Of a stretch of 64,000 nucleotides of DNA, positions 52,570-59,657 are shown in pieces (within the stretch, counting starts at the first letter, position 1; each line of letters opens with the position of its first letter). Origin of the DNA: Brooklawnia propionicigenes (GTDB lineage: Bacteria; Actinomycetota; Actinomycetes; Propionibacteriales; Propionibacteriaceae). The DNA lies in assembly GCF_030297015.1 (NCBI RefSeq), contig NZ_AP028056.1:1870939-1934938 (forward strand), in the 5' to 3' direction. Made by a program: the position numbers and the translations under genes. The notes under the pieces are model-generated. The model saw only the letters and a list, made by a program, of their open reading frames with translations, ran no database searches and had not been told where the DNA came from.

Positions 52570-52865
52570 CGCGAGGGGTCCTCGTCCAGCGGGAGGTCGG
52601 CGTGCCCGAGCTCGGGGCGCCGACCGGCGCCCTCCAGGTACCGGGCGACCAGCAGGAGGCCGGCGATCGTCAGGGCGCTGAGCGCCGCGGCGACGACGGC
52701 CCCCGTCCGGTGGGGCCCGAGGGCGACGAGCCCGACCACAGGTCCGGCAGCCATGACCGTGAGGCCTCCGAGCCGGTGCCGGGCCTGGTGGGCGGTGAGG
52801 AGCGCGGCGGCGCCCCCGGCGACGGCGATGACGCAGAGGGCGAGGAGCAGGGCCGGGAACTCCAT
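52560..52865 (-). CDS. NuoK/MrpC-like small membrane subunit
   Basis: 101-aa protein with three membrane helices (FPALLLALCVIAVAGGAAALL; LGGLTVMAAGPVVGLVALG; GAVVAAALSALTIAGLLLVARYL), the size and layout of NuoK/MrpC subunits, with an acidic C-terminal tail. First gene of the passenger operon. Its start, ATG at 52865, lies only 17 bp from the IS1380 terminus at 52882, so transcription may begin within the IS. Very short family, hence the moderate confidence in naming. Confidence 0.75.
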   Translation of the reverse strand: MEFPALLLALCVIAVAGGAAALLTAHQARHRLGGLTVMAAGPVVGLVALGPHRTGAVVAAALSALTIAGLLLVARYLEGAGRRPELGHADLPLDEDPSRWP

Positions 52866-52894
52866 GCCACGAGTCTATCGGCCCGGATCCACCG

Positions 52895-54286
52895 CTGCGA
52901 TAGGTGGTCTGGCGGCGCGTGTGGAAGATCAGATGCCCTCTGACGCGAAGATTCACCTCTTGTCAGGAGGCGCGGTCGAGGGTGACGGTGTAGCCGAGGG
53001 CTTGGAGTTGGGCGATGGCGCGTTGCTTGGTTCGGTCGGGGTGGAGCTGGTTGAAGTAGTCAGCGCCGGGGTCGTCGTAGAGCGCGCCAGTGGTGCCCAT
53101 GTGCCAGATCGCGATGAGCATGGAGTGCTGGATCGCGACGTTGGCCTTCATGGGTCCGCGGCGGGCAGCGATCCGCCGGTATCTCGCGCCCAGGTAGGTG
53201 TGGGGGTTCTGGGCGCAGGACATCGCCGCCGCCCCGAGCGCGCCTTGCAGGTAAGGATTGCCCGGGCGGGTGGTGCTCGACTTCACCTTGCCGGCGGACT
53301 CGTTGTTTCCCGGGGTGGTCCCGGCCCAGGAGGCGAGGTGCTTGGCGGTGGGGAATCGGCTCATGTCCGCGCCGGTCTCGGCGACGATCACGTCCGCGGT
53401 CAGGGTGCTGATGCCGGGGATCGTGGAGATCAGTTCCCGGAAGGCACGAAAGGGTTCGATGGCTTCCTCGATCCGGGCGGTGAGTTGATCGATCGCCTGC
53501 GTGTGCTGGTCGATCAGATCCAAGTGGACCCGGGCGAGGAACGCGTGATGCGCACCGAAACGACCCTGCAGGGCCTCGGTAAGCTCGGGGATCTTGACCC
53601 GCATCCGCCGCTTGGCCAAGTCCGCCAACGCGGCCGGGTCACGGTCCCCCGCGATCAACGCTTCGAGCATCGCGCGTCCCGAGACACCGACGATGTCGCT
53701 GGCGACCGCGGACAGCTTGATCCCGGCGTCCTCCAGCAGTTTCTCCAACCGTTGGACCTCCCGGCCCCGCTCCCGGGTGATCGCGGTCCGCGCCCGGGTC
53801 AGGTCCCGCAACTGTCGGATCGGCTCGGGTGGCACGAAAGACCCCCGCACCAGACCATGAGCACCGAGTTGGGCCAACCAGGTCGCGTCATTCACGTCGG
53901 TCTTGCGGCCGGGCAGGTTCTTCACGTGCCGGGCGTTGACGAGCATGACCTCGACCCCGGGCAGGTCCTCTAGCAGGTAGTAGAACGGCTTCCAGTAGTC
54001 CCCGGTCGCTTCCATCACCACACACGTCACCCGCTCGGCGGCAAGGTGGTCCCGCAACGCGAGTACCCCACTGGTCATCGAGGACCAGGTCGTGACGGTC
54101 TCTACCGTCTTGCGTCGCCCTGCCCCCGCGACCCGGACGCACACCTTGGCGTCCTTCTTCGACACATCCAGCCCGGCACAGCGGGCGTGAACGACTTCCA
54201 TCGTCAACCTCCCATCCCTCGAACCAGCCGTCCGTCGCGGGGAGGGCAGGAAGATCGAAAGTCTGACGCTCGGGCTCAAGGCACCA
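52895..54286 (-). mobile_element. IS110-family element 2, inside the left repeat of IS1380 copy 2
   Basis: About 1.4 kb, transposase on the minus strand, opposite in direction to IS110 element 1. It lies between CCCGGATCCACCG and AATCCACGGTT, i.e. in the terminal repeat of its host IS. Non-coding DNA on both sides of the gene (52895-52962 and 54202-54286) could hold the guide (bridge) RNA of this family. Ends are approximate. Confidence 0.7.
52963..54201 (-). CDS. IS110-family transposase, intact
   Basis: 412-aa DEDD transposase. The N-terminal catalytic half has CAGLDVSKKDAKVCVRV (first Asp), VVMEATGDYWKPFYYLLED (Glu) and GRKTDVNDATWLAQLGAHG (two Asp). The C-terminal transposase_20 half has ISTIPGISTLTADVIVAETGADMSRFPTAKHLASWAGTTPGNNESAGKVKSSTTR with the conserved Ser region. 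Start ATG at 54201. No frameshift. IS110 enzymes use a bridge RNA to choose target and donor, so this copy may still be active. It differs strongly from the transposase at 37896. Confidence 0.92.
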   Translation of the reverse strand: MEVVHARCAGLDVSKKDAKVCVRVAGAGRRKTVETVTTWSSMTSGVLALRDHLAAERVTCVVMEATGDYWKPFYYLLEDLPGVEVMLVNARHVKNLPGRKTDVNDATWLAQLGAHGLVRGSFVPPEPIRQLRDLTRARTAITRERGREVQRLEKLLEDAGIKLSAVASDIVGVSGRAMLEALIAGDRDPAALADLAKRRMRVKIPELTEALQGRFGAHHAFLARVHLDLIDQHTQAIDQLTARIEEAIEPFRAFRELISTIPGISTLTADVIVAETGADMSRFPTAKHLASWAGTTPGNNESAGKVKSSTTRPGNPYLQGALGAAAMSCAQNPHTYLGARYRRIAARRGPMKANVAIQHSMLIAIWHMGTTGALYDDPGADYFNQLHPDRTKQRAIAQLQALGYTVTLDRAS

Positions 54287-54534
54287 ATCCACGGTTCCCG
54301 TGGAGCCCTCCACCACCATGCTGACCTACAGGCTCACGAGCACCACAGGGGACATCGGGGTCGACCACGACGAACACAGCAAGTCTGAACCCAACCACAC
54401 CGGCACCGCAACGCTCGAACGGCACCGAATCTTCGCGCACCACGGTGCGCCTCGAAGACGGCGCCGCGTTGCTGACCTGGGAGGATGTGTCTTGCGACGG
54501 ACACGATCGACCAGACCGAGAGGGCATCTGACGG

Positions 54535-55869
54535 GTGCGAGCATCTCACGACCTCAGCCGGGTCTCCACGAGCTTCGATGAGCACAACATCGTGCCGAAC
54601 GCCGGGCTGCTTCCCGCGGCGGTACTCGCCCAGCGGATCGACCTGGCCGGGCTGATCGACCGGCGGCTGCATCTGGCCAAGCACGGCGCGAACGGCGGGG
54701 CCAAGGCGCTGTCGGTGATCGGGTCGATGCTGGCTGGCGGGGACAGCATCGACGACGTCGCGGTCCTGCGCACCGGGGCAGCGGCGTCGCTGTTCGACGC
54801 GACCAGGGCACCGTCGACGGTCGGGTCGTGGCTGCGGGCGCACAAGTGGTCCAACGTCCGCCAGCTCGACGCGATCAGCCGCGAGCTGCTGGCTCGACTG
54901 TGGACGGTTGGCGCCGGGCCGCAGGACTTGAGCGGGCCGCTGACGATCGACATCGACTCCACCATCGTGCAGGTCCACGGCCCCAAGAAGCAGGGCGCCG
55001 CGTTCGGCTACACCAAGGTCCGCGGCTACCACCCCCAGCTGGCCACCTGCGCCCAGACCGGACAGGTGCTGATGAGCCGGCTGCGCGGCGGCAGCGCCGC
55101 CGCGGCCCGCGGGGCGGCGTCCTTCCTGACCGAGACAATCAGCCGGGTCCGCGGCGCGGGCGGGACCGGTCAGCTCACCGTGCGAGCCGACAGCGCCTTC
55201 TACTCCAGGACCGTCATCGCCACCGCCGCCAAGCTCGACGTCCGCTTCTCGATCACCGCCCGCCAGGACAAGCGTGTCCGCGCCGCGATCGCCGCGATCG
55301 ACGAGGCCGCCTGGGCGCCGATCCCGTACTGGCTGAGCACCCCTGAGGTCTCCGGCGCCGACATCGCCGAGACCACCTTCACCGTCTTCGCCGGCGACAA
55401 GCGACACGCCCGCCAGGTCCGCCTGGTCGTGCGCCGAGTCGCCCCCACCCCGGGATCCCAGCTCGCGCTGTTCACCACCTGGGACTACCACGCCTTCATC
55501 ACCGACCGGGACCTGCCCCTGGACCAGGTCGAGGCCGACCACCGCCGCCACGCCGTCGTCGAGCAGACCATCGCCGAGCTCAAGAGCGCCGGCCTGGCGC
55601 ACCTGCCCTCGGGCAAGTTCACCGCCAACGCCGCCTGGCTGGCCCTGGCAGTCATGGCCCACAACCTCGGCCGAGCCGTCGGGCACCTCGCCGGACCCGA
55701 ACTGGACACGGCAACGGCAGCAAGCCTGCGCCGCAAGATCTTCACCATGCCGGGCCGACTCGTCCACAGCGGCCGAAGACGACACCTGCGACTACCCGCC
55801 TCCTGGCCCTGGGCCGACCCCGTCCAACAAGCCCTGACCCGCATCGCCGCAATCCCGATGCGCTGCTGA
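54535..55869 (+). CDS. IS1380-family transposase, copy 2
   Basis: 444-aa IS1380-type DDE transposase: DEHNIVPNAGLLPAAVLAQRIDLAGLIDRRL, SVIGSMLAGGDSIDDVAVLRTGAA, then TIDIDSTIVQVHGPKKQGAAFGYT (first Asp), VRADSAFYSRTVI (second Asp) and HAVVEQTIAELKSAGLAHLPSG (Glu). Start GTG at 54535 is the best fit though weak. The 250 bp between the IS110 end and this start (about 54287-54534) shows no gene beyond a CCACGG/CCGTGG hairpin. The reading frame is intact, so it may have supplied transposase for the composite transposon. Confidence 0.9.
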   Translation: MRASHDLSRVSTSFDEHNIVPNAGLLPAAVLAQRIDLAGLIDRRLHLAKHGANGGAKALSVIGSMLAGGDSIDDVAVLRTGAAASLFDATRAPSTVGSWLRAHKWSNVRQLDAISRELLARLWTVGAGPQDLSGPLTIDIDSTIVQVHGPKKQGAAFGYTKVRGYHPQLATCAQTGQVLMSRLRGGSAAAARGAASFLTETISRVRGAGGTGQLTVRADSAFYSRTVIATAAKLDVRFSITARQDKRVRAAIAAIDEAAWAPIPYWLSTPEVSGADIAETTFTVFAGDKRHARQVRLVVRRVAPTPGSQLALFTTWDYHAFITDRDLPLDQVEADHRRHAVVEQTIAELKSAGLAHLPSGKFTANAAWLALAVMAHNLGRAVGHLAGPELDTATAASLRRKIFTMPGRLVHSGRRRHLRLPASWPWADPVQQALTRIAAIPMRC

Positions 55870-56057
55870 TCACCACCCACCGCCCCGACGACCAGGACCT
55901 CGGAGAAGCCGGCAGACCGGCGACTCAGACCTGCCCGTAACCCACCTCGGCAGCAGAGCACCTACCGACCACCAACGCCCCACCCCAACGCCAAGATCAA
56001 CGGTGGATCCGGGCTTAGTGGCAGGGCCGTTATGTAGGTCCTGAAGGAGAGTCCGAC

Positions 56058-56375
56058 ATGGGAAGACCACCAGTGATCCCGGTGGAGAAGAAGACCAGGA
56101 TTGTGTTGAGCATCCTGGCTGGAGAGATGACGATCGCTGAGGCTGCTCGGCGGGAGAAGGTCAGCGAGCAGTCGATCGGTCGGTGGAAAGCAGACTTCCT
56201 CGAAGCAGGCAAGGCTGGGCTCGCGGCAGGCAAGTCCGGGCCCTCAACTCGTGAGCAGCAGTTGGAGGCTGAGGTCACGGAGTTGACTCAGGCGTTGGGT
56301 GAGGCCGCGGTTGAGATTCGGGTGTGGAAGAAGTCGGCGGAGGGCAGGTTGGGCCCTTCGAGGACCTCGAGGTGA
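56058..56375 (+). CDS. IS3-family transposase OrfA
   Basis: 105-aa HTH protein of an IS3-family element (KTRIVLSILAGEMTIAEAARREKVSEQSIGRWKADFLEAG, then a leucine-rich helical stretch LEAEVTELTQALGEAAVEIRVWKK). Normally it is fused to OrfB by a programmed -1 frameshift near its end. The start ATG at 56058 has GAAGGAGAG upstream. The left terminal repeat of its IS is split 18 kb away at 37666. Confidence 0.88.
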   Translation: MGRPPVIPVEKKTRIVLSILAGEMTIAEAARREKVSEQSIGRWKADFLEAGKAGLAAGKSGPSTREQQLEAEVTELTQALGEAAVEIRVWKKSAEGRLGPSRTSR

Positions 56376-57322
56376 TCCGTTTGGAGGCGGGCATGTCGAC
56401 TTCGAGGTTCGTGAAGCTGATCGACATGCCCGAGCGCACGTGGCGTCGGTGGCAGGCCAAGGCCCGTCAGGGTCAGGGCCCGAAGGGGCCGTGGCCCCAG
56501 CCTGCCCGTAGCGCTGCGCGGGACCTGGTGGTCGGTCATGCGCTGGCCAAGCCGGTGTGGGGGCATCGCAAGATCTGGGCACTGACCCGCCATGACGGGC
56601 ACAAGGTGTCCCAGGCGACCGTGCTGCGGCTACTGCGTGACGAGGGCCTGCTGCTGGCGTCGCAGTCCAGAAGCAGCGCCGTGAACTCGCCGCCGACCGT
56701 AGAGCCGCGTTCGCGAAGATGCCTGATGGCCCGAACCAGGTGTGGCAACTGGACTTCTCCGAGTTCGAGACCACCACGGGCGGCACGTGGCGGATCGCAG
56801 GATGCCGGGACTGGTACTGACAAGTATGAGCATCCCTGGCATGTCTCACCCACCGGGAACAAGCACGACGCGATCGCCGCGGTCGAGCTCGCCTTGGCTG
56901 ACTACGAGGCCCTGTTCGGTCACCCGTTGGCCGATGCCTGCCCGATCAATGAGATCACTGGTGAGGTGCTGCCCGTGGTCACGATCGTGACCGACAACGG
57001 TGGCCCGTTCCGCTCGATCGACTTCGAGTTGTTCATCACCTCGCACCCCGAACTCCAACACGTCCGGACCAGGGTCAAGAGCCCAGGGCAGAACGGCTCA
57101 CGCGAACGCGGGTTCGGCACGTTGAAGTACGAACGCTTGTTCCTCGACGAGATCCCCGACGCGTTGACCTTGGTCGAACGAGCCGAAGACTACCGCATCG
57201 AGTACAACACCCAGCGCCCTCACGAGGCGATCGCCTGGAACCGGCCCCTCGAGGTCCACCTCGGGCGAGCCAGCACGACCGTCCCCACCTTTGAACAAGA
57301 AGAAGTCCTGCCAACTACTTGA
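56324..57322 (+). pseudogene. IS3-family OrfB with two compensating frameshifts
   Basis: The integrase half of the IS3 transposase. The start (MPERTWRRWQAK, KPVWGHRKIWALTRHDGHKVSQATVLRLLRDEGLLL) and end (PVVTIVTDNGGPFRSIDFELF, GQNGSRERGFGTLKYERLFLDEI, EYNTQRPHEAIAWNRPLEVHLG) are in one frame. About 50 codons between roughly 56665 and 56815 are read out of frame: the expected QRRELAADRRAAFAKMPDG and VWQLDFSEFETTTGGTW, with the first catalytic Asp, appear in another frame and then stop. Two opposite shifts restore the frame, so a protein is made but with a scrambled, inactive core. Confidence 0.82.
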
Positions 57323-58478
57323 CGCGGGACACGGTGATCCGGCGTTGTAGCGCGACGGGTTTGAGCGCTGCTTTCCGTGCGGCGAGTTCGGTTTGCTGTG
57401 CGGGGCTGAGCACCTGGGCGGTCAGCAGCCGCTGGTAGGGGGAGCGGGGTGTGTCGTAGACCCGTTTGCGGCGGCCGACGGTGTCGGTGGTCCAGCCGAC
57501 GGGTTTCTTGGTCGGGGTGAGAAAGTTGAGCCGGTCGTTGACCAGCGACCATAGTTCGTTGAGTAGGGCCAGTTCGGTGGCGGTGTCGTAGCGGTGGTAG
57601 AAGCCGTAGCGGCGCACGAGGTGGTTGTTCTTCGATTCGATGGTGGCTTGGTCGTTCTTCTTGTAGGGCCTGGCGCGGGTGAAGAACACTTCGCGTTGCC
57701 CGGCCCAGGCGACCAGGTCGTGGTTGATGAATTCCGATCCGTTGTCGCAGTCGATCCCTGTCACCGCGAACGGCACGGTGGCGACGAACAGGTCGAACGC
57801 GGCTCGGATATGGACGTGGGCGTTGTTGCGGATCGCGTGGGTGAAGACCCAGCCGGTGTGCATGTCGGTGAAGTTGACACTGCGAACGAACTCGCCCCGT
57901 AGCGTCGGGCCGCAGTGGGCCACCGTGTCGACCTCGAAGAACCCGGGTTCGGCTTCGACTTCGTCGCCGGCTTTACGGATCTGGATCGAGTTGCGCAGCA
58001 TGGTGCCCGGTTTGGTTGCCGTCTTCCCTCGGAGAGGGTCAGTGGCCCGGGCAGGGGTCAGGTAGCGGTCGATCGTGGCCGCCGACATCGACTCCAGCTC
58101 GCCGCGGACCTCCAGGCTGTAGCGTTCCTCGCCCCGGATCAGGACACCTTCGGCTTCCATCGCGTCGAGCCAGTCCCCCATACCGGCGGCCAGATACTTG
58201 CCGCAGCTGCCCCCGGAAGTGGCCCACACCTGTTGGAGGACTTTGACCGCGTCGTAGGAGTACTTCCGCGGTTTGGTCTTGCGCCGGTCGATCACCGCGA
58301 CCGTGGCCACCGCCCGACCGGGTGCTTGCTTCGCTCGGGCGACCAGCTGCTGGCGGGCGTGGTCACGGTTCCAGCCGGTGACCTCGACCACGTGATCCAG
58401 GATCACGCTCTTGCCCTTCCTCGGCGCCGCGGCATAAGCCAGGGCGTACTTCTTTGTGATCTCGAACCGGGCTGCCAT
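57315..58478 (-). pseudogene. 5' part of the outer IS transposase (DDE integrase type)
   Basis: 387-codon N-terminal part of an integrase-core transposase: MAARFEITKKYALAYAAAPRKGKSVILDHVVEVTGWNRDHARQQL (HTH), then FFEVDTVAHCGPTLRGEFVRSVNFTD (first Asp), GIDCDNGSEFINHDLVAWAG (second Asp) and KKNDQATIESKNNHLVRRYG (Glu). It ends artificially (LQRRIT then VSRVK) where the IS3 element is inserted; the natural end lies at 37552-37662. ATG at 58478 with GAGGAGAAG upstream is the start. Family name uncertain (ISNCY or IS481-like). The catalytic core is whole, so a slightly truncated enzyme may still be made. Confidence 0.82.
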
Positions 58479-58595
58479 CGACAGCTTCTCCTCAACCTCC
58501 ACACCCCATCCTCGCCGGCATCACGTACGCGGGGGAAAGTGTGTGAGGCACGGCCCCTACGTTCGCGGGGACTATGTGTGAGTCTCGTCGAAGCC

Positions 58596-58637
58596 TTGAT
58601 TTGTGCATGCTCAACGAGTAGCGTTGAGCATGCACAA
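58596..58637 (+). promoter_or_regulatory. Promoter and two palindromic operators of the XRE regulator
   Basis: -35 TTGATT (58596-58601), 17-bp spacer, -10-like TAGCGT (58619-58624). Operator TTGTGCATGCTCAA (58601-58614) fills the spacer and TTGAGCATGCACAA (58624-58637) covers the start region, ideal for autorepression. A CCACCC-GTGA-GGGTGG hairpin (58638-58653) follows in the leader. The same palindromes stand before the transfer operon at 37415 and 37461. Confidence 0.7.
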
Positions 58638-58700
58638 CCACCCGTGAGGGTGGACTACATCGATGCCTTGCCCGTCGCGAAGGGAAGGGGGTCAGCCATC

Positions 58701-59132
58701 ATGACCGAAGACGGGAGCCAGGCTGCGGCTGAAGACCTCGCCAAGCGTCTGCGGCTCCTGATGGATGTCGCCGTCGCCGAGTCCGGCTCCGAACCGACCT
58801 ACTCGCAGATCGCGGATTACCTCAAAGAACGAGGCACCAACCTGTCCCGGTCGCGCTGGACGTACATGGTCAACGGTCACCGCTATGTCCAAGACCCCGC
58901 CGTTTTCGAGGGACTTGCAGCGTTCTTCGATGTCGATGCCGCCTTCCTGATGGGTCAGGACGGTGCCGCCACCCCCGAGAAGGTCGCCGCGCAGCTCGAC
59001 CTCGTTCGGTCCATGCGGGCAGCGAAGGTGAAGTCCTACGCCGCCCGCACCCTCGGCGACATCTCGCCGAAAGCACTCCACGCCATCACCAAGTTCCTGG
59101 ACGAGGAAATGAGCCACATGCCCGAGCACTGA
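58701..59132 (+). CDS. XRE-family transcriptional regulator of the ICE
   Basis: 143-aa repressor. Helix-turn-helix region: ESGSEPTYSQIADYLKERGTNLSRSRWTYMVNGHRYVQDPAVFEGLAAFFDVDAAFLMGQ. The C-terminal helices (EKVAAQLDLVRSMRAAKVKSYAARTLGDISPKALHAITKFLDEEM) probably serve dimerisation. The start is ATG at 58701 after AAGGGAAGGGGG; the frame is open far upstream through the outer IS but that part is antisense to the IS transposase. It is immediately followed by an ImmA/IrrE gene, the classic pair in which the peptidase cleaves the repressor, as in ICEBs1. Probable repressor of both its own and the transfer promoter. Confidence 0.83.
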   Translation: MTEDGSQAAAEDLAKRLRLLMDVAVAESGSEPTYSQIADYLKERGTNLSRSRWTYMVNGHRYVQDPAVFEGLAAFFDVDAAFLMGQDGAATPEKVAAQLDLVRSMRAAKVKSYAARTLGDISPKALHAITKFLDEEMSHMPEH

Positions 59133-59192
59133 CAGGTGTCGCGCGACACGGTGCCGATACCGGTCCCTGCTCCCCACAGAGAGGGGCGAACC

Positions 59193-59657
59193 GTGAATAT
59201 CGAACAGACAGTATCGGCGGCCGTCGCGGGCCTACAGCTCGGGAACACCTTCACCCTCGACACCCTCCTGACCGCAGTTCAGGAACGGCGGCACCGCCGG
59301 CTCCGCGTCGTCGAGCTCGCTGGCCTCGACACCAGCGACGGCATCTGCGCGGTCTGGCTCGTCACCGACACCGCCGATATCGTGCTCCACGCCCGTAGCG
59401 ACTCCGCGCTGCACCGCCAGCAGTTCGTCCTGCACGAGTTCGCCCACATGATCCTCGGCCACTGCGAAGGGCAAGACTGCGCCGCAGAAGACGTGCTCCT
59501 GCCAAACATCCCGCCCTACACCCGCGGACGCCTCCTCAAACGGCAAGACATCGACTGCGAGACCGAGATCGCCGCCGAGTCCCTCGCCGACCGCCTCGCC
59601 GCAGGCATCCGAGGATCGGTGTTCGCCGAGACCCGCTACTCGGAGGTCTTCGGATGA
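59193..59657 (+). CDS. ImmA/IrrE-family metallopeptidase
   Basis: 154-aa zinc peptidase with the motif QFVLHEFAHMILGHCEG (HExxH) near residues 80-96 and the downstream DCETEIAAESLADRLAAGI helix bearing the third ligand (E). ImmA/IrrE enzymes cleave XRE-type repressors and thereby induce mobile elements. I chose GTG at 59193 (GAGAGG upstream); an earlier GTG at 59136 would add 19 residues. It lies 60 bp after the XRE gene and overlaps the next gene by ATGA. The neighbouring regulator is the obvious substrate. Confidence 0.86.
   Translation: MNIEQTVSAAVAGLQLGNTFTLDTLLTAVQERRHRRLRVVELAGLDTSDGICAVWLVTDTADIVLHARSDSALHRQQFVLHEFAHMILGHCEGQDCAAEDVLLPNIPPYTRGRLLKRQDIDCETEIAAESLADRLAAGIRGSVFAETRYSEVFG

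Larger units (their letters stand above)
37685..56013. mobile_element. IS1380-bounded composite transposon with 12-kb passenger
   Basis: Outer ends are IS1380-type termini: CCCTGATCC at 37685 and, reverse-complemented, CCCGGATCC ending at 56013. The whole 18.3-kb unit is flanked by a 5-bp duplication CTTAG (37680-37684 and 56014-56018), while the inner flanks of the two IS1380 copies differ (CTGAG after 40760; TCGG before 52882). This is the mark of transposition as one unit. Passengers are the HYR protein and the ATPase/antiporter operon (40761-52881). Confidence 0.75.
52882..56013 (+). mobile_element. IS1380-family element, copy 2 (left repeat split by IS110)
   Basis: Outer left repeat CCCGGATCCACCG at 52882-52894; an inner echo AATCCACGGTT lies just past IS110 element 2 at about 54287; the right repeat (reverse complement CCCGGATCCACCGTTGATC) ends at 56013. 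It carries the transposase at 54535 and forms the right arm of the composite transposon. The element would be about 1.7 kb without the IS110. Confidence 0.72.
37666..57331 (+). mobile_element. IS3-family element interrupted by the composite transposon
   Basis: The left terminal repeat TGTCGCGCGTCAGA begins at 37666; the right terminal repeat, read inward from 57331, is TGTCCCGCGTCAAGTAG. A 4-bp duplication CGGT flanks both (37662-37665 and 57332-57335). The left repeat is cut after CTTAG (37680-37684) and resumes at 56014 with the same CTTAG, then TGGCAGGGC, which pairs with the right repeat. Without the insert the IS is about 1.33 kb, a normal IS3 size. Confidence 0.8.
37484..58584 (-). mobile_element. 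Outer DDE-type IS, split by 19.7 kb of later insertions
   Basis: Terminal inverted repeats match at both ends: the left (from 37484) and right (from 58584, reverse complement) share AGTCCCC and GGGGCCGTGCCTCACAYACTTT. The transposase gene is on the minus strand, most at 57315-58478 and its last 36 codons at 37552-37662. Removing 37666-57331 plus one CGGT copy restores one frame and an IS of about 1.43 kb. It landed between the two halves of the ICE control region. Confidence 0.8.

Noticed and set aside
47512-53973. Long plus-strand frames antisense to the antiporter-like genes
   Set aside because: Charged low-complexity translations with no helices; the minus strand encodes clear polytopic proteins.
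54300-54581. A 93-codon frame in the IS1380 copy 2 leader
   Set aside because: No ribosome site or similarity; it overlaps the IS terminus and the transposase start.
57915-59132. A 405-aa fusion of the XRE regulator with upstream sequence
   Set aside because: The first 262 codons are antisense to the outer IS transposase and to the promoter region; ATG at 58701 has a good ribosome site.
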